Shown here piece by piece: positions 19,143-29,616 of a stretch of DNA of 64,000 bases. The DNA comes from Alishewanella aestuarii B11 (GTDB lineage: Bacteria; Pseudomonadota; Gammaproteobacteria; Enterobacterales; Alteromonadaceae), in contig NZ_ALAB01000027.1 of assembly GCF_000280055.1 (NCBI RefSeq), positions 186,001 to 250,000 of the forward strand, written 5' to 3'. The notes under the pieces were generated by a model, which ran no database searches, was not told the DNA's origin, and saw nothing but the letters and a program-made list of their open reading frames with translations. How positions within the stretch are numbered: position 1 is the first letter of the stretch; the number at the start of each line of letters is the position of its first letter. Made by a program: the position numbers and the translations under genes.

Positions 19143-20847
19143 TATTTATCGTAGCCGGATCGACAATATACAGCCGCTGACCAATGGACAGACGGCTTTC
19201 TTCCGTCAGATTGTTCCAGGCCATAAAGCGTTCAAGGCGGATATTATAGCGGTATGAAATAGCAAACATAGTATCGCCCTCAGCAACCTGATGAAAATAA
19301 TTATCAACTGGCTGGGCTGCGGCCAAACGTACCGGCGGCGCCGTCGGTTCAGGAGGGGCATCATTCGGGCCAAGGTAAATATTTTGGCCTACCCGCAACC
19401 GGGATTGCTCGGTCAGATGGTTCCACTCCAACAGTCGTGGCAACAGGATATTATACTGCAGTGAAATACTGTGCAGCGATTCGCCGGCTGTAACCAAATG
19501 CACCGGAACTTGCTGCGCCGCTTCGGCTGAAGTGTCGGCATAACTTAACTGCCTGCTGGCTGGCATTCTGGCTGGCAGCTCGCGACTATCAGACGCTGTC
19601 TGATTGGCGGTTGTGGTCTCTGCTGCGTTAACTGCTGTCACCACCGGCTCGGCAGCGTTAGTCTGCGGTTCCGTTGTGGTTGCTGCTACGACAGGTTCAG
19701 CCGCGCTGCGATGCGGTTCCGTTGTCGCCGCCGGCGTTAACTGCCGCTCTGCCGGCAGGTTTGTGCTGGGTGCCAGCGCCTGTACTTGCTGACTTTGCTG
19801 ATGCTGCTGATTTTGTAAGCTACCAGCTATGGCTGAGGTCGAATGCGTTGGTCGCGGTGTGCTTACAGCTGCTGGTGTAGCTGGTGGCGGGGTGGTGGCA
19901 GCCGTCGTTACTACCGCTTCCGGCTCAGCAATTTTGCGCCGGATCCGCAGCTGCGGATTAGCCACAGGCTGGGTGGTATTCCGGGCTGCTGTGGCCGAAT
20001 TTTGCGGCATAAAATCCGCCAGCAAATGCTGCTTATAGCGTTCGCGCAGTTGCTCAAACTCGCTTTCCAATAAACGCTGCTGTAACAACAGCCGGGCTTC
20101 GTTGGTGTCGATGTACAGCGTAAGCAGTAATTGCTCCGCGTGTTTCATGGTCGACAAATCGCCCTGCTTCTCCGAGACCAGATAATTGAGCAGAGTACTG
20201 CGCGCGGACACCCGGCCCAGACGTTGAATACGTTGTAAGTCAGTTTTTGCTTCTGCCAGACTACCCATCGCATAATGCACCGAGGCACTGTTAATCAGGG
20301 CGCTGATCCGGGTACCGTTATGACTCAGCGACGAAGCCAGATAACCCTTCGCCCGTTCAAAACGATCCTGCTCTAACTGACAGAGCGCCAGGTTCTCATA
20401 GCTTTCAGCAACCCGGATATAACCCGGCTTGGCAATGGCGGCCAGCAACAGCCGTTCGGCTTCATCATACTTGCCAATCTGGCACAGGAAGGCACCGTAG
20501 TTGTTATAGGCGTCAGCATTATTGGCATCGCGGGCAATAGCCTGCTTATAGGCATTTTCTGCCTGCGCATGCTCACCGACCGTCTGATAATAAAATGCCA
20601 GAGCGTTATACACCTCTGGCAAATTTGGCGCCATCGCGCGGGCACGTTCCAGGTTAAACAATGCCTGAGTGCTATCGCCACGACGCAAGTAATTTAAGCC
20701 CAGCGAAATACGGGTTTTAGCCGCTTCAGTGTTATCCACATTGCGCTGCGTGACCTGGCGATCATTCGCCACTATCGTATTCTCTGACACACAGCCAGAG
20801 AGGATAAACAATGCCGTCAGCGCGGTTACCACAGGAAGTTTCTGCAT
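19129..20847 (-). CDS. pilW: PilW/PilF-type pilotin with two C-terminal LysM domains
   Basis: PilW is an outer-membrane lipoprotein that helps the PilQ secretin assemble for type IV pili. The lipobox ends at Cys19 (LSGC) and TPR repeats cover about residues 45-250 (AFYYQTVGEHAQAENAYKQA is one), the whole of a normal PilW. This protein continues to 572 residues, with a Thr/Ala/Pro/Gln-rich linker (about 280-450) and two LysM-like domains (beginning VHLVTAGESLHSISLQYN and HQVAEGDTMFAISYRYN). LysM binds peptidoglycan. I use the ATG at 20847; a GTG lies two codons upstream. The position between rlmN and rodZ is the standard pilW site. Confidence 0.85.
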   Translation of the reverse strand: MQKLPVVTALTALFILSGCVSENTIVANDRQVTQRNVDNTEAAKTRISLGLNYLRRGDSTQALFNLERARAMAPNLPEVYNALAFYYQTVGEHAQAENAYKQAIARDANNADAYNNYGAFLCQIGKYDEAERLLLAAIAKPGYIRVAESYENLALCQLEQDRFERAKGYLASSLSHNGTRISALINSASVHYAMGSLAEAKTDLQRIQRLGRVSARSTLLNYLVSEKQGDLSTMKHAEQLLLTLYIDTNEARLLLQQRLLESEFEQLRERYKQHLLADFMPQNSATAARNTTQPVANPQLRIRRKIAEPEAVVTTAATTPPPATPAAVSTPRPTHSTSAIAGSLQNQQHQQSQQVQALAPSTNLPAERQLTPAATTEPHRSAAEPVVAATTTEPQTNAAEPVVTAVNAAETTTANQTASDSRELPARMPASRQLSYADTSAEAAQQVPVHLVTAGESLHSISLQYNILLPRLLEWNHLTEQSRLRVGQNIYLGPNDAPPEPTAPPVRLAAAQPVDNYFHQVAEGDTMFAISYRYNIRLERFMAWNNLTEESRLSIGQRLYIVDPATINNDPE

Positions 20848-20870
20848 TACCACTGGCCATCCATTTGTTG

Positions 20871-21998
20871 TTATTGCAGCACTTTTACCGCTATGTTCTC
20901 GCCTTTCTGCTGCTTTTTCAGTAAACGTTTCGTACGGTCGATGACATCACCGACCAACTGTCCGCAGGCGGCATCAATATCATCGCCGCGGGTTTTACGT
21001 ACCATAACAGTAAAACCGTGATCTTGTAAGACCTTGTTAAAGCGATCAATCCGTGAATTACTGGAGCGCTTGTACGGCGAGCCCGGATACGGATTGAATG
21101 GAATAAGATTAATCTTAGATGGTGTATCTTTCAATGCTTTAGCAAGTTCATGCGCCTGATCGGTGCTGTCATTGATGCCTTCCAGCATCACATATTCCAC
21201 CGTGACTTTATCGTTAGCCTTAGAATGCTCAATATAGCGCCGCGAGGCCGCCAGAAACTCTTCCATCGGATACTTTTTATTTACCGGCACCAGTTCATCG
21301 CGCAGCGCATTATTCGGCGCATGCAACGAGATCGCCAAGGCGACATCAATCTTCTCGCGTAGTAAATCCAGAGCCGGTACTACACCTGAGGTACTGAGCG
21401 TGACCCGACGCTTGGATAAGCCAAAGCCGAAGTCTTCCATCATCAGTTCCATCGCCGGCACTACATTGTTCAGATTGAGCAGCGGTTCACCCATGCCCAT
21501 CATCACCACGTTAGTGACCGGTTTTTCACCGGTATCACCAAAACTGCCGATAATCTGTGATACCCGCCACACCTGACCAATGATTTCTGAAACACTGAGG
21601 TTACGGTTAAAGCCTTGCTGCGCCGTGGAGCAGAAGGAACAGTCCAGCGCACAACCGACCTGAGAAGACACACAAAGGGTACGACGATCTTTTTCCGGGA
21701 TCCAGACGGTTTCCACCTCCTGACCGCCTTCCAGCGCCATCACAAACTTGATGGTGCCATCGGCACTGTCCTGACGGGTGGCCACGACCGGCGCTTTAAT
21801 CACGCAGCGCGCCTTTAACAGTTCACGGAGTTTTTTGTTGATATTGGTCATTTTGTCGAAATCATCAACACAGTAGTGATAAATCCATTTCATCACCTGA
21901 TCAGCACGGAATGGCTTTTCGCCAAGACTGACAAAGAACTCTTGCATTTGCGACCGGGTCAGGTCCAGCAAATTGACGACTTCGCGGGTGTTGCTCAT
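20871..21998 (-). CDS. rlmN: dual-specificity rRNA/tRNA adenine C2-methyltransferase RlmN
   Basis: RlmN is a radical SAM enzyme that methylates C2 of A2503 in 23S rRNA and A37 in some tRNAs. The cluster motif is CALDCSFC (about residues 117-124). The conserved [15 protein letters not shown] and C-terminal [15 protein letters not shown] segments are present; the last holds the methyl-carrying cysteine. The 375 residues match the family. Order ndk-rlmN-pilW-rodZ-ispG-hisS is conserved in gammaproteobacteria. Confidence 0.97.
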   Translation of the reverse strand: MSNTREVVNLLDLTRSQMQEFFVSLGEKPFRADQVMKWIYHYCVDDFDKMTNINKKLRELLKARCVIKAPVVATRQDSADGTIKFVMALEGGQEVETVWIPEKDRRTLCVSSQVGCALDCSFCSTAQQGFNRNLSVSEIIGQVWRVSQIIGSFGDTGEKPVTNVVMMGMGEPLLNLNNVVPAMELMMEDFGFGLSKRRVTLSTSGVVPALDLLREKIDVALAISLHAPNNALRDELVPVNKKYPMEEFLAASRRYIEHSKANDKVTVEYVMLEGINDSTDQAHELAKALKDTPSKINLIPFNPYPGSPYKRSSNSRIDRFNKVLQDHGFTVMVRKTRGDDIDAACGQLVGDVIDRTKRLLKKQQKGENIAVKVLQ

Positions 21999-22059
21999 GC
22001 CAGTAAACTCCAGCTAACCAATATCAACAAAAAACTTTCTTCCTGCAGTGCTGAATGCA

Positions 22060-22083
22060 CTAAGGGGGCTGCTGCCCCCTTAG
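22060..22083 (-). terminator. GC-rich hairpin between ndk and rlmN
   Basis: Perfect 10-bp arms CTAAGGGGGC/GCCCCCTTAG enclose a TGCT loop just after ndk. No clear T-run follows on the minus strand, so the hairpin may be a weak terminator or RNA-stabilising structure. Confidence 0.45.
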
Positions 22084-22106
22084 TCTCTTTGCAGACAGCT
22101 ACCGGA

Positions 22107-22538
22107 TTAACGGGTACGGCTGCACAGCTCAGCTTCGGTGAAGAAGTAGGCAATTTCACGGGCCGCAGAAGCCGCAGCGTCTGAACCGTGAACCGCGTTC
22201 TCATCGATGCTGGCAGCGAAATCCGCACGTAAAGTACCGGCTAAAGCATCTTTCGGGTTAGTAGCACCCATGATTTCGCGGTTCTTACGCACTGCGTCTT
22301 CACCTTCTAACACCTGTACCATGACCGGGCCAGACGTCATAAAAGATACCAGCGCATTGAAGAATGGACGCTCTTTGTGCTCAGCGTAGAAACCTTCAGC
22401 CTGTTCCCGGCTTAAGTGTAACATCTTGGCAGCAACAATGCGCAGGCCAGCGGCTTCGAAGCGGCTGTAAATTGCGCCGATCAGGTTCTTCGCTACGGCA
22501 TCCGGCTTCACGATAGAGAAAGTACGTTCTAAGGCCAT
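22107..22538 (-). CDS. ndk: nucleoside diphosphate kinase
   Basis: Ndk transfers the terminal phosphate of ATP to other (d)NDPs through a phosphohistidine. The active histidine is in NAVHGSD (about residue 117), and the N-terminus [15 protein letters not shown] is classic. The 143 residues match the tetrameric family. The ribosome site AGGAG is well placed. It follows fdx after about 70 bp, where many relatives have iscX; no iscX is found in the gap. Confidence 0.98.
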   Translation of the reverse strand: MALERTFSIVKPDAVAKNLIGAIYSRFEAAGLRIVAAKMLHLSREQAEGFYAEHKERPFFNALVSFMTSGPVMVQVLEGEDAVRKNREIMGATNPKDALAGTLRADFAASIDENAVHGSDAAASAAREIAYFFTEAELCSRTR

Positions 22539-22608
22539 GTCAGGCTCCTGTAAGTCTAAAGGGTTAAAATTTTGGGCGGCAAAGTATACGCTAAATTCCG
22601 GAAAAAAC

Positions 22609-22947
22609 CTAATGCCCTTCGCTAACCATATTGACAGTGTATTTCGGAATTTCCACCACTAAATCTTCGTCAGCCACAATGGCCTGACAGCCTAAGCGCG
22701 ATTCTGGCTCTAAACCCCAGGCTTTATCCAGCATGTCATCTTCCAGCTCTTCGCTGGGCGTCAGCGAATAAAAGCCTTCACGAATAATCACGTGGCAGGT
22801 GGTGCAGGCACAGGATTTTTCGCAGGCATGTTCAATGGCAATACCGTTTTTCAGCGCCACATCGAGCACGGTTTCACCCGTTTTGGCATCCAGCGCGGCC
22901 CCTTCCGGGCACAGCTCAGGATGAGGTAAGAATACGATCTGGGGCAT
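22609..22947 (-). CDS. fdx: 2Fe-2S ferredoxin of the ISC system
   Basis: Fdx supplies electrons for Fe-S cluster assembly on IscU. The cluster ligands are seen in [12 protein letters not shown] and LGCQA, in the adrenodoxin-type spacing. The 112 residues match the family. It lies 1 bp after hscA and is the last gene of the isc operon here. Confidence 0.97.
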   Translation of the reverse strand: MPQIVFLPHPELCPEGAALDAKTGETVLDVALKNGIAIEHACEKSCACTTCHVIIREGFYSLTPSEELEDDMLDKAWGLEPESRLGCQAIVADEDLVVEIPKYTVNMVSEGH

Positions 22948-22948
22948 G

Positions 22949-24805
22949 TTAAACCTCGTCTACCTTGTGACCCTGCAACGCCAACCGGATCGATTTATCC
23001 ATCCGCCGCGCCGCAAAATCATCTGTTAATTGATTGGTGTGTTCGATTGCCGCTTTGATTGCCGCGGTATCGCCCTGTTGTTTCAATTCGGCCAGCTGGC
23101 GTAACGCATCACGAATGGTCGCCAGTTCATGCTCATTCAGTAAGGCAGCATCGGTCGCCAGCGCGGCACTGACCGCTTCCAGCACCCGCTCCGCTTCAAC
23201 TTGCTGCTCGCGTAATAAGCGCTGCTGCATATCCTGCCGTGCATATTGCATCGAGCCGCTAATCATCTGCGCCACCTGATCATCGGTCAGGCCATAGGAC
23301 GGTTTTACCTGAATACTGGCCTGCACGCCGGTTGATTTTTCCATCGCGCTGACGCTAAGCAGCCCATCGGCATCAACCTGAAAAGTAACACGAATATGGG
23401 CGCCACCGGCCGGCATCGGCGGAATGCCGCGCAGTTCAAAGCGGGCCAGTGAACGGCAATCTTCGACCAGCTCACGCTCACCCTGTACCACATGGATTGC
23501 CATCGCAGTCTGACCATCTTTAAAGGTGGTAAATTCCTGCGCCCGCGCCACCGGAATTACGGTATTACGCGGGATTATTTTTTCGGTCAGACCACCCATG
23601 GTTTCGATACCCAGCGACAGCGGGATCACATCCAGCAGCAGGGTTTCATTATCAGCCTTATTGCCGACCAGCACATTGGCCTGAATCGCCGCACCAATGG
23701 CAACCACCTGATCCGGGTCAATTGAGGTTAACGGCTCAGAGCCAAAGAAAGCGGCGACTTGCTGACGTACCAAGGGTACCCGGGTTGAGCCGCCGACCAA
23801 GACCACTTTCAATACTTCATCGGCTGTTAAACCGGCATCGCGTAAACTCTGCCGGCAAGCGCGAATGGTTTGCTTGACCAGTGGACTAATCAAATCTTCA
23901 AATTGTTGGCGGCTGACGCTACCGCTTAGCTGCTGGCCATCAGCACTAAAGCTGTAATCGGTGCTATCGCTGCTGGTCAGGCGTTCTTTAATGGCTTTCG
24001 CCTGTTGCTGATACTGCCGACGGGCACTGGCCGACAGATTGGGTTGATCGTGTTGTTGCTGCAACAAGGCTACCAGCGCCTGATCAAAATCATCGCCACC
24101 CAGTGCCGAATCGCCACCGGTTGCCAGCACTTCAAACACACCGCGTCGTAAGCGTAAAATCGAAATATCAAAGGTGCCGCCGCCTAAATCATAGACAGCG
24201 ATAATACCTTCCTGCCCTGAGTCCAGGCCATAAGCCAAGGCTGCTGCTGTTGGCTCGTTTAACAAACGCAGCACATTCAGACCGGCCAGTTTGGCGGCAT
24301 CTTTGGTAGCCTGGCGCTGCGCATCATCAAAATAGGCCGGCACGGTGATCACTACACCGTTTAACTCACCACCAAGGGTTTGACTGGCGGTATTGGCCAG
24401 GGTCGCCAGAATTTCTGCGGAGACTTCCACCGGGTTTTTCACGCCGGCAGCCGTTTCAATCGCTACCAGGCCGCTTTGTTCAATCAACTGATACGGGAGC
24501 TTTTCCGTTAGCGCCAGTGTTTCCTGATAGCCTTTACCCATCAGCCGTTTGACCGACACTATGGTATTTTCCGGATCACTGACGGCAGCCGCAACAGCGG
24601 CCGAGCCGACGACCACCTGCTTAGCGCCATACTGAACAACAGAGGGGACCATCGCCTCACCCGCCTGATTCAGCAGTACCTTGGCTTCACCACTGCGTAC
24701 TGTCGCCACCAATGAATTGGTGGTCCCCAAATCAATACCGGCAGCCAATTTATGTTGATGCGGCGCCGCGCTCTGGCCCGGCTCGGCAATTTGTAATAAC
24801 GCCAT
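22949..24805 (-). CDS. hscA: Hsp70-type chaperone HscA for Fe-S transfer
   Basis: HscA is a specialised Hsp70 that, with HscB, releases clusters from IscU to target proteins. The ATPase domain opens with [12 protein letters not shown] and has [11 protein letters not shown] and GGSTRVPLV. The substrate-binding domain follows from about residue 390 ([13 protein letters not shown]), and the end carries [14 protein letters not shown]. The 618 residues match HscA rather than DnaK, which has a longer C-terminal tail. Confidence 0.98.
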   Translation of the reverse strand: MALLQIAEPGQSAAPHQHKLAAGIDLGTTNSLVATVRSGEAKVLLNQAGEAMVPSVVQYGAKQVVVGSAAVAAAVSDPENTIVSVKRLMGKGYQETLALTEKLPYQLIEQSGLVAIETAAGVKNPVEVSAEILATLANTASQTLGGELNGVVITVPAYFDDAQRQATKDAAKLAGLNVLRLLNEPTAAALAYGLDSGQEGIIAVYDLGGGTFDISILRLRRGVFEVLATGGDSALGGDDFDQALVALLQQQHDQPNLSASARRQYQQQAKAIKERLTSSDSTDYSFSADGQQLSGSVSRQQFEDLISPLVKQTIRACRQSLRDAGLTADEVLKVVLVGGSTRVPLVRQQVAAFFGSEPLTSIDPDQVVAIGAAIQANVLVGNKADNETLLLDVIPLSLGIETMGGLTEKIIPRNTVIPVARAQEFTTFKDGQTAMAIHVVQGERELVEDCRSLARFELRGIPPMPAGGAHIRVTFQVDADGLLSVSAMEKSTGVQASIQVKPSYGLTDDQVAQMISGSMQYARQDMQQRLLREQQVEAERVLEAVSAALATDAALLNEHELATIRDALRQLAELKQQGDTAAIKAAIEHTNQLTDDFAARRMDKSIRLALQGHKVDEV

Positions 24806-24812
24806 AATGAAT

Positions 24813-25337
24813 TCAGTCTTGTAGTTGCTGTTCGATTAACTCCAGCTCTTGCTGCAGTTTGTAAAAGAATTTTAGCTTGCGTACCAGTTCGGCTGCCAGC
24901 TGATCTTGCGCCGCCGTGCCTGAGGCCAACGCCTGATGCAGTGCCCTCAGTAGCGCTTTGCGTTGCTGTTGCAGCTCTTGCTCGATGTCATACAGCGCCT
25001 GTTCGGGATCCACTACCGTAGCTAACTCGGCTAATTGTTCCCGCAGCTCCATTTGTTGCATTAAAAACGCCGGATCAGTAAAGCTGCGCTGTTCATTGCT
25101 TAGCTTAATGCCGCGCAGTGCCAGCATATGTTCAGCGCGTAACAACGGGTGTTTCAGGCTATGGTAAGCATCATTGATATTAGCCGTTTGCTGCACAGCG
25201 AGCAGCCGATCCCGTTCCGAACCGGCGGCGTAGTTGTCCGGATGAAAACGCTTCTGCAGCGCCAGATAGCGTGAGCCCAGCTCAGCCAGATCCAGCTCGA
25301 ACTGCTCGGGCAGATCAAACAACTGAAAATAGTTCAT
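24813..25337 (-). CDS. hscB: J-domain co-chaperone HscB
   Basis: HscB presents IscU to HscA and stimulates its ATPase. The J domain occupies about residues 1-75 with the HPD motif in RFHPDNYA, and a C-terminal helical IscU-binding domain follows. The 174 residues are typical. It lies 7 bp before hscA and 18 bp after iscA. Confidence 0.97.
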   Translation of the reverse strand: MNYFQLFDLPEQFELDLAELGSRYLALQKRFHPDNYAAGSERDRLLAVQQTANINDAYHSLKHPLLRAEHMLALRGIKLSNEQRSFTDPAFLMQQMELREQLAELATVVDPEQALYDIEQELQQQRKALLRALHQALASGTAAQDQLAAELVRKLKFFYKLQQELELIEQQLQD

Positions 25338-25355
25338 CTTACCTCAGTGCCTGAC

Positions 25356-25679
25356 TTATACCGTGAAGCTTTCGCCGCAACCGCACTCGCCGTTAACATT
25401 CGGATTATTGAATTTAAAGCCTTCGTTCAGCCCTTCTTTGACAAAGTCGAGCTGAGTACCATCGATATAGACCAGGCTTTTGCCATCGACCACCAGCTTC
25501 AGACCATGATCTTCGAATACCTGATCATCTTCATTCAGCTCATCCACAAATTCCAGTACGTAAGCCAGACCAGAGCAACCGGTGGTTTTAACACCGACCC
25601 GCAGCCCGACACCCTTGCCCCGGTTTTGTAAAAAGCTGCCGACCCGCTCAGCGGCAGCAGCTGTCATCGAAATTGCCAT
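25356..25679 (-). CDS. iscA: A-type Fe-S carrier IscA
   Basis: IscA carries Fe-S clusters to client proteins, mainly for 4Fe-4S formation. The three ligand cysteines are in TTGCSGLAY and the terminal CGCGESF. The 107 residues match. It stands between iscU and hscB, the standard order. Confidence 0.98.
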   Translation of the reverse strand: MAISMTAAAAERVGSFLQNRGKGVGLRVGVKTTGCSGLAYVLEFVDELNEDDQVFEDHGLKLVVDGKSLVYIDGTQLDFVKEGLNEGFKFNNPNVNGECGCGESFTV

Positions 25680-25685
25680 CTGGCC

Positions 25686-26069
25686 TTAGCCTCCGCGCTT
25701 TTGTTTGTAATCAGCAATAGCGGCTTTAATGGCGTCTTCAGCCAGGATCGAGCAGTGAATTTTTACCGGTGGCAACGCCAGCTCTTGCGCAATGTCGGTA
25801 TTTTTAATTTGCTGGGCTTCGTCCAGTGTTTTGCCTTTTACCCATTCGGTTACCAGTGAACTGGAGGCAATAGCACTGCCACAACCATAGGTTTTAAACT
25901 TGGCATCTTCAATCACGCCCTGTTCGTTAACCTTAATTTGCAGCTTCATTACGTCACCGCAAGCGGGTGCGCCGACCATACCGGTGGCAACACTGGGATC
26001 ATCTTTAGCGAAAGAACCAACGTTACGTGGGTTTTCGTAGTGATCAATTACTTTGTTACTGTATGCCAT
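25686..26069 (-). CDS. iscU: Fe-S cluster scaffold IscU
   Basis: IscU is the scaffold on which clusters are built from IscS sulfur. The three cysteines are in APACGDVMK, KTYGCGSAIA and KIHCSILAEDA; the HscA-recognition motif appears here as LPPVK (E. coli LPPVK). The 127 residues match the family. Confidence 0.98.
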   Translation of the reverse strand: MAYSNKVIDHYENPRNVGSFAKDDPSVATGMVGAPACGDVMKLQIKVNEQGVIEDAKFKTYGCGSAIASSSLVTEWVKGKTLDEAQQIKNTDIAQELALPPVKIHCSILAEDAIKAAIADYKQKRGG

Positions 26070-26096
26070 GATAATTACCTCTCTGCTGGCGTGCGC

Positions 26097-27311
26097 TTAG
26101 TGCGCGACCCAGGCTACAGTGTTTAAATCAATACCGTCTTTGTACATATCCCACAGCGGCGACATTTCACGCAGCTTGGCGATGGCCTCATGTACAATCT
26201 TGATGGTGTGGTCAATCTGCTCTTCAGTAGTAAAACGGCCGATACTAAAACGAATTGAACTATGCGCCAACTCATCTGATAGCCCCAAAGCCCGCAGCAC
26301 ATAAGATGGCTCTAAGCTGGCAGAGGTACAGGCAGAGCCTGAAGACACGGCGATATCTTTTAGCGCCATAATCAGCGACTCACCTTCAACATAGTTAAAG
26401 CTGACGTTGGTAATATTCGGTACCCGTGCCTTGGCATCACCGTTTAAAAATACCTGTTCAATATCTTTAATGCCGTTCCACAAGCGGTCACGCAGTGCGG
26501 TGATACGCTGCTGCTCAGCGGCCATTTCTTCTTTGGCCAGGCGGAAGGCTTCACCCATCGCAACGATTTGGTGTGTCGCCAGGGTGCCTGAACGCATACC
26601 ACGTTCATGACCACCACCATGGGTTTGTGCTTCTAAACGAATACGTGGCTTACGACGCACGAACAAGGCGCCAATGCCTTTGGGACCATAGGTTTTATGG
26701 CCGGAAAACGACATCAAATCGACTTTCAGCTGCTGCAGATCAATCTCAACCTTGCCGGTGGCCTGAGCGGCATCAACATGGAAAATAATGCCTTTGCTGC
26801 GACATAATTCCCCTATCGCCGCAACATCCTGCACCACGCCAATTTCGTTATTGACCATCATAATGCTGACCACAGTGGTATCCGGGCGCATCGCCTGTTC
26901 CAGCTTAGTAAGATCAACCAGACCATTAGCTTCGACGTCCAGATAAGTCACGTCAAAGCCGTCACGCTCTAACTGGCGCATAGTATCCAATACGGCTTTA
27001 TGCTCTGTTTTGACGGTGATCAGGTGTTTACCTTTTTTATGGTAAAACTCGGCGGCACCTTTAATCGCCAGGTTATTCGACTCGGTCGCGCCTGAAGTGA
27101 ACACAATTTCACGCGGATCGGCATTTACCAGCTCAGCAATTTGACTGCGGGCAATTTCTACCGCTTCTTCAGCCTGCCAGCCAAAACGATGCGAACGTGA
27201 CGCTGGATTACCAAACTGGCCGTCCATGGTCAGAAATTGCATCATTTTCTCCGCAACCCGTGGATCAACCGGGGTGGTCGCAGCATAGTCTAAATAAATG
27301 GGTAGCTTCAT
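26097..27311 (-). CDS. iscS: cysteine desulfurase IscS
   Basis: IscS takes sulfur from cysteine for Fe-S clusters and tRNA thiolation. PLP lysine lies in [12 protein letters not shown] (about residue 206) and the active cysteine in [13 protein letters not shown] (about 328). The start at ATG 27311 gives 404 residues, [14 protein letters not shown], with GGAG 8 bp upstream; a longer frame reaching 27434 would run into iscR and lacks family support. Confidence 0.98.
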   Translation of the reverse strand: MKLPIYLDYAATTPVDPRVAEKMMQFLTMDGQFGNPASRSHRFGWQAEEAVEIARSQIAELVNADPREIVFTSGATESNNLAIKGAAEFYHKKGKHLITVKTEHKAVLDTMRQLERDGFDVTYLDVEANGLVDLTKLEQAMRPDTTVVSIMMVNNEIGVVQDVAAIGELCRSKGIIFHVDAAQATGKVEIDLQQLKVDLMSFSGHKTYGPKGIGALFVRRKPRIRLEAQTHGGGHERGMRSGTLATHQIVAMGEAFRLAKEEMAAEQQRITALRDRLWNGIKDIEQVFLNGDAKARVPNITNVSFNYVEGESLIMALKDIAVSSGSACTSASLEPSYVLRALGLSDELAHSSIRFSIGRFTTEEQIDHTIKIVHEAIAKLREMSPLWDMYKDGIDLNTVAWVAH

Positions 27312-27330
27312 TCTTGGCTCCGTGTTGCGC

Positions 27331-27810
27331 TTATAGCTGACAGCTGACTTCAATATCCGTTGCCGGATTCTTAACTTTACGGCTTTGTTGCAAAGCGGTT
27401 TGCCGCACTTCTTCCTGATTGACCAGCTCTTCAAGGCTGATATTGGTCAGGAAGTCTTCTATTCGATGGCTCAGATTGCTCCACAAGGTGTGGGTCAGAC
27501 AGCGGGCACCGCCATGACAATCTGATTTGCCCTGACAACGGGTGGCATCGACCGACTCATCTACTGCCGCAATGACCGCAGAGACAGAAATCGCCGCCGC
27601 TGGCAGTCCCAGTTGATAGCCACCACCCGGACCACGCACACTACTGACTAAGCCCTGCTTACGTAAGCGGGCAAATAATTGCTCAAGGTAAGACAAAGAA
27701 ATACCTTGCCGCTCCGAGATATCAGCCAGGGGTACCGGGCCTTTTACGGCATGTAGTGCCACATCAAGCATGGCGGTAACAGCATAGCGGCCTTTGGAGG
27801 TTAAACGCAT
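27331..27810 (-). CDS. iscR: Fe-S-sensing transcription regulator IscR
   Basis: IscR is an Rrf2-family regulator; with a 2Fe-2S cluster it represses the isc operon. The N-terminal winged helix (about 1-65, [14 protein letters not shown]) is followed by the ligand segment with three cysteines ([11 protein letters not shown]) and a histidine (LTHTLW). Start at ATG 27810 gives 159 residues ([15 protein letters not shown]) with AGGAG upstream. It heads the operon iscR-S-U-A-hscB-hscA-fdx and has two IscR sites in its own promoter. Confidence 0.98.
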   Translation of the reverse strand: MRLTSKGRYAVTAMLDVALHAVKGPVPLADISERQGISLSYLEQLFARLRKQGLVSSVRGPGGGYQLGLPAAAISVSAVIAAVDESVDATRCQGKSDCHGGARCLTHTLWSNLSHRIEDFLTNISLEELVNQEEVRQTALQQSRKVKNPATDIEVSCQL

Positions 27811-27837
27811 AGTCAACTCCTGTTGCAGAATGCTGCT

Positions 27838-27865
27838 ATTGTACATTCCTGACTATTTTAGTCAA
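27838..27865 (-). promoter_or_regulatory. isc operon sigma-70 promoter
   Basis: On the minus strand a -35 box TTGACT (27860-27865) and -10 box TACAAT (27838-27843) are spaced by 16 bp, about 28 bp before iscR. The -35 box is embedded in the proximal IscR site, so bound IscR would block RNA polymerase directly. Confidence 0.8.
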
Positions 27866-27869
27866 GTAT
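27845..27869. promoter_or_regulatory. IscR type 1 binding site, promoter-proximal
   Basis: This 25-bp palindrome has half sites CCTGACT and AGTCAAG around an A/T centre and matches the published type 1 IscR consensus (CYGACT, then A/T-rich, then AGTCRRG with flanking ATA/TAT) with about one mismatch. It covers the -35 box of the isc promoter. Confidence 0.8.
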
Positions 27870-27894
27870 AAACCTGACTAAAACAGTCAGGTAT
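27870..27894. promoter_or_regulatory. IscR type 1 binding site, distal
   Basis: Half sites CCTGACT and AGTCAGG flank AAAAC in a second 25-bp match, placed directly head-to-tail with the proximal site. Its last base touches the cysE stop codon. Two abutting high-quality sites suggest strong cooperative autoregulation. Confidence 0.8.
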
Positions 27895-28697
27895 TAGGCA
27901 CTGGCGCTCTCGTCTTCTTTACGCCGCTGCTCAGCAGCGCGTTGCTCTGCCAGCTTAAATTCGGCTTCATCAATCTTCACCTGCGGCAACTCAGAACAGA
28001 CATTACCCCCCAGCTGATTGACGTTCTGACACAGCTCAGTCACTTTGTTATCCAGAAAATGAATATGATCCAGCAAACTACCGATAGCATTGGCAACCGG
28101 ATCCGGGTTATCAGCCGAGACTGCATAAGCATCAAAGCCAAACTTTTTCGCCATCTGCTGCCGCTGCGCTGAGGTTTCGGCATCGGCTTTCGCCACGATC
28201 CGCCCCGGGATACCAATAACGGTAGCACCGGCCGGCACATCTTTTACCACCACCGCATTCGAGCCGATACGGGCATTTTCGCCAACATATAAGGGCCCCA
28301 ACACCTTGGCACCGGCGCCAATAACCACCCCTTTCCCCAGCGTTGGATGGCGTTTGCCCGGGCTCCAACTGGTACCGCCCAGCGTCACGCCGTGATACAG
28401 GGTGCAGTCATCGCCTATTTCAGCGGTTTCCCCGATCACTACGCCCATGCCATGATCGATAAAAAAACGCCGGCCAATCCGCGCGCCGGGATGGATCTCC
28501 ACCCCGGTTAACCAGCGGCCAATGGTACTTAACCAGCGGGCCAGCCATTTCCAATTGGCTTGCCATAATTTATGGCTTAAACGATGCAGCCAGATAGCAT
28601 GCAAACCGGGATAGGTGGTTAATACCTCAAAAGTACTGCGCGCCGCCGGATCGCGATCAAATACACTGCGAATATCTTCTTTGATACCGGAAAACAT
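27894..28697 (-). CDS. cysE: serine O-acetyltransferase
   Basis: CysE makes O-acetylserine, the acceptor for sulfide in cysteine synthesis. A short helical N-terminus ([19 protein letters not shown]) is followed by hexapeptide repeats of a left-handed beta helix (about 65-170; [17 protein letters not shown] and LYHGVTLGG are typical). The N-terminus is shorter than in E. coli CysE, as in the EpsC/NifP type. The C-terminal tail (about 195-267) is charged and unlike the feedback tail of E. coli. Its place upstream of iscR ties cysteine supply to IscS. Confidence 0.95.
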   Translation of the reverse strand: MFSGIKEDIRSVFDRDPAARSTFEVLTTYPGLHAIWLHRLSHKLWQANWKWLARWLSTIGRWLTGVEIHPGARIGRRFFIDHGMGVVIGETAEIGDDCTLYHGVTLGGTSWSPGKRHPTLGKGVVIGAGAKVLGPLYVGENARIGSNAVVVKDVPAGATVIGIPGRIVAKADAETSAQRQQMAKKFGFDAYAVSADNPDPVANAIGSLLDHIHFLDNKVTELCQNVNQLGGNVCSELPQVKIDEAEFKLAEQRAAEQRRKEDESASA

Positions 28698-28702
28698 GCC
28701 AA

Positions 28703-29446
28703 TTACTCCTTGTGAGTAGTCTGATCCACTTTTTCCAACCGCAACATCGAGGTCAGGATACCGCGTAAAATATTGTATTCGGCTTCTTCCGGCCGCGCCC
28801 GGGTGAATAACCGACGCAGCTTAGTCATCACCACACCCGGATGCTGCTTAATAATAAAGCCGGTATGCGTCAGCGCCGTTTCCAGGTGCTGGAAAAAGTT
28901 TTCCATCTGTAACGAGGTCGGATAGGCAGTATGATCGGGCTCCGCTGTCGACTCGCACGCTGCCAGATACGCCATCCGCACTTCGTAGCAGAAAATTTGT
29001 ACCGCCATCGCCAGATTCAATGAGCTGTATTCCGGATTGGCCTCGATACAAACGTGGTAATTACACAGCTGCAATTCTTCGTTGCTCAAACCATTACTTT
29101 CACGACCAAATACCAGCGCCACCGGCGCGGTCTTAGCTTGCTGTACCGCTTTGATACCGCATTCACGGCTGGATAACATCGGCCAGCTCAGGGTACGGGA
29201 GCGGGCGCTGCTGCCTATCACCAGCGCACAATCAGCAATGGCTTGTTCCAGGGTGTCATAGGTTTGTGCCGCCGCCAGAATTTCACTGGCACCAGCCGCC
29301 AGCGCATAAGCCTGACCATCCGGTGCCGTCTTCGGCGCGACCAGACACAGCTGCGATAAGCCCATGGTTTTCATCGCCCGGGCGACCGAACCAATATTCC
29401 CGGTATGCGTCGTACCCACTAATACGACTTTAATCTGATCTAACAT
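28703..29446 (-). CDS. trmJ: tRNA (cytidine/uridine-32 2'-O)-methyltransferase TrmJ
   Basis: TrmJ methylates the ribose of residue 32 in certain tRNAs. It is a SPOUT-fold enzyme; the knot motifs are seen in [19 protein letters not shown] near the N-terminus, [13 protein letters not shown], and [11 protein letters not shown]. The 247 residues match. The order trmJ-cysE-iscR is common in gammaproteobacteria. An extended -10 like TGTTAGAAT lies upstream near 29475-29483. Confidence 0.95.
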   Translation of the reverse strand: MLDQIKVVLVGTTHTGNIGSVARAMKTMGLSQLCLVAPKTAPDGQAYALAAGASEILAAAQTYDTLEQAIADCALVIGSSARSRTLSWPMLSSRECGIKAVQQAKTAPVALVFGRESNGLSNEELQLCNYHVCIEANPEYSSLNLAMAVQIFCYEVRMAYLAACESTAEPDHTAYPTSLQMENFFQHLETALTHTGFIIKQHPGVVMTKLRRLFTRARPEEAEYNILRGILTSMLRLEKVDQTTHKE

Positions 29447-29616
29447 AGAGCGACCTGCACTAAAAAGGTCGGCTATTCTAACATAGCCAACAGGGGTTGT
29501 AGATTGAAATTTAGCAGTCTAGCCACCCAAACAATCAGAAGCAAGCCGTTGCCAAAAGCCGCTGCATTTCGGCGGTTGCTTTGCTAAACTATCGCCACTT
29601 TTTGAAGGAGCTGTTG

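Noticed and set aside
19604-20073. overlapping plus-strand frames opposite the PilW linker
   Set aside because: They arise from the Ala/Thr/Pro-rich low-complexity coding of pilW read backwards.
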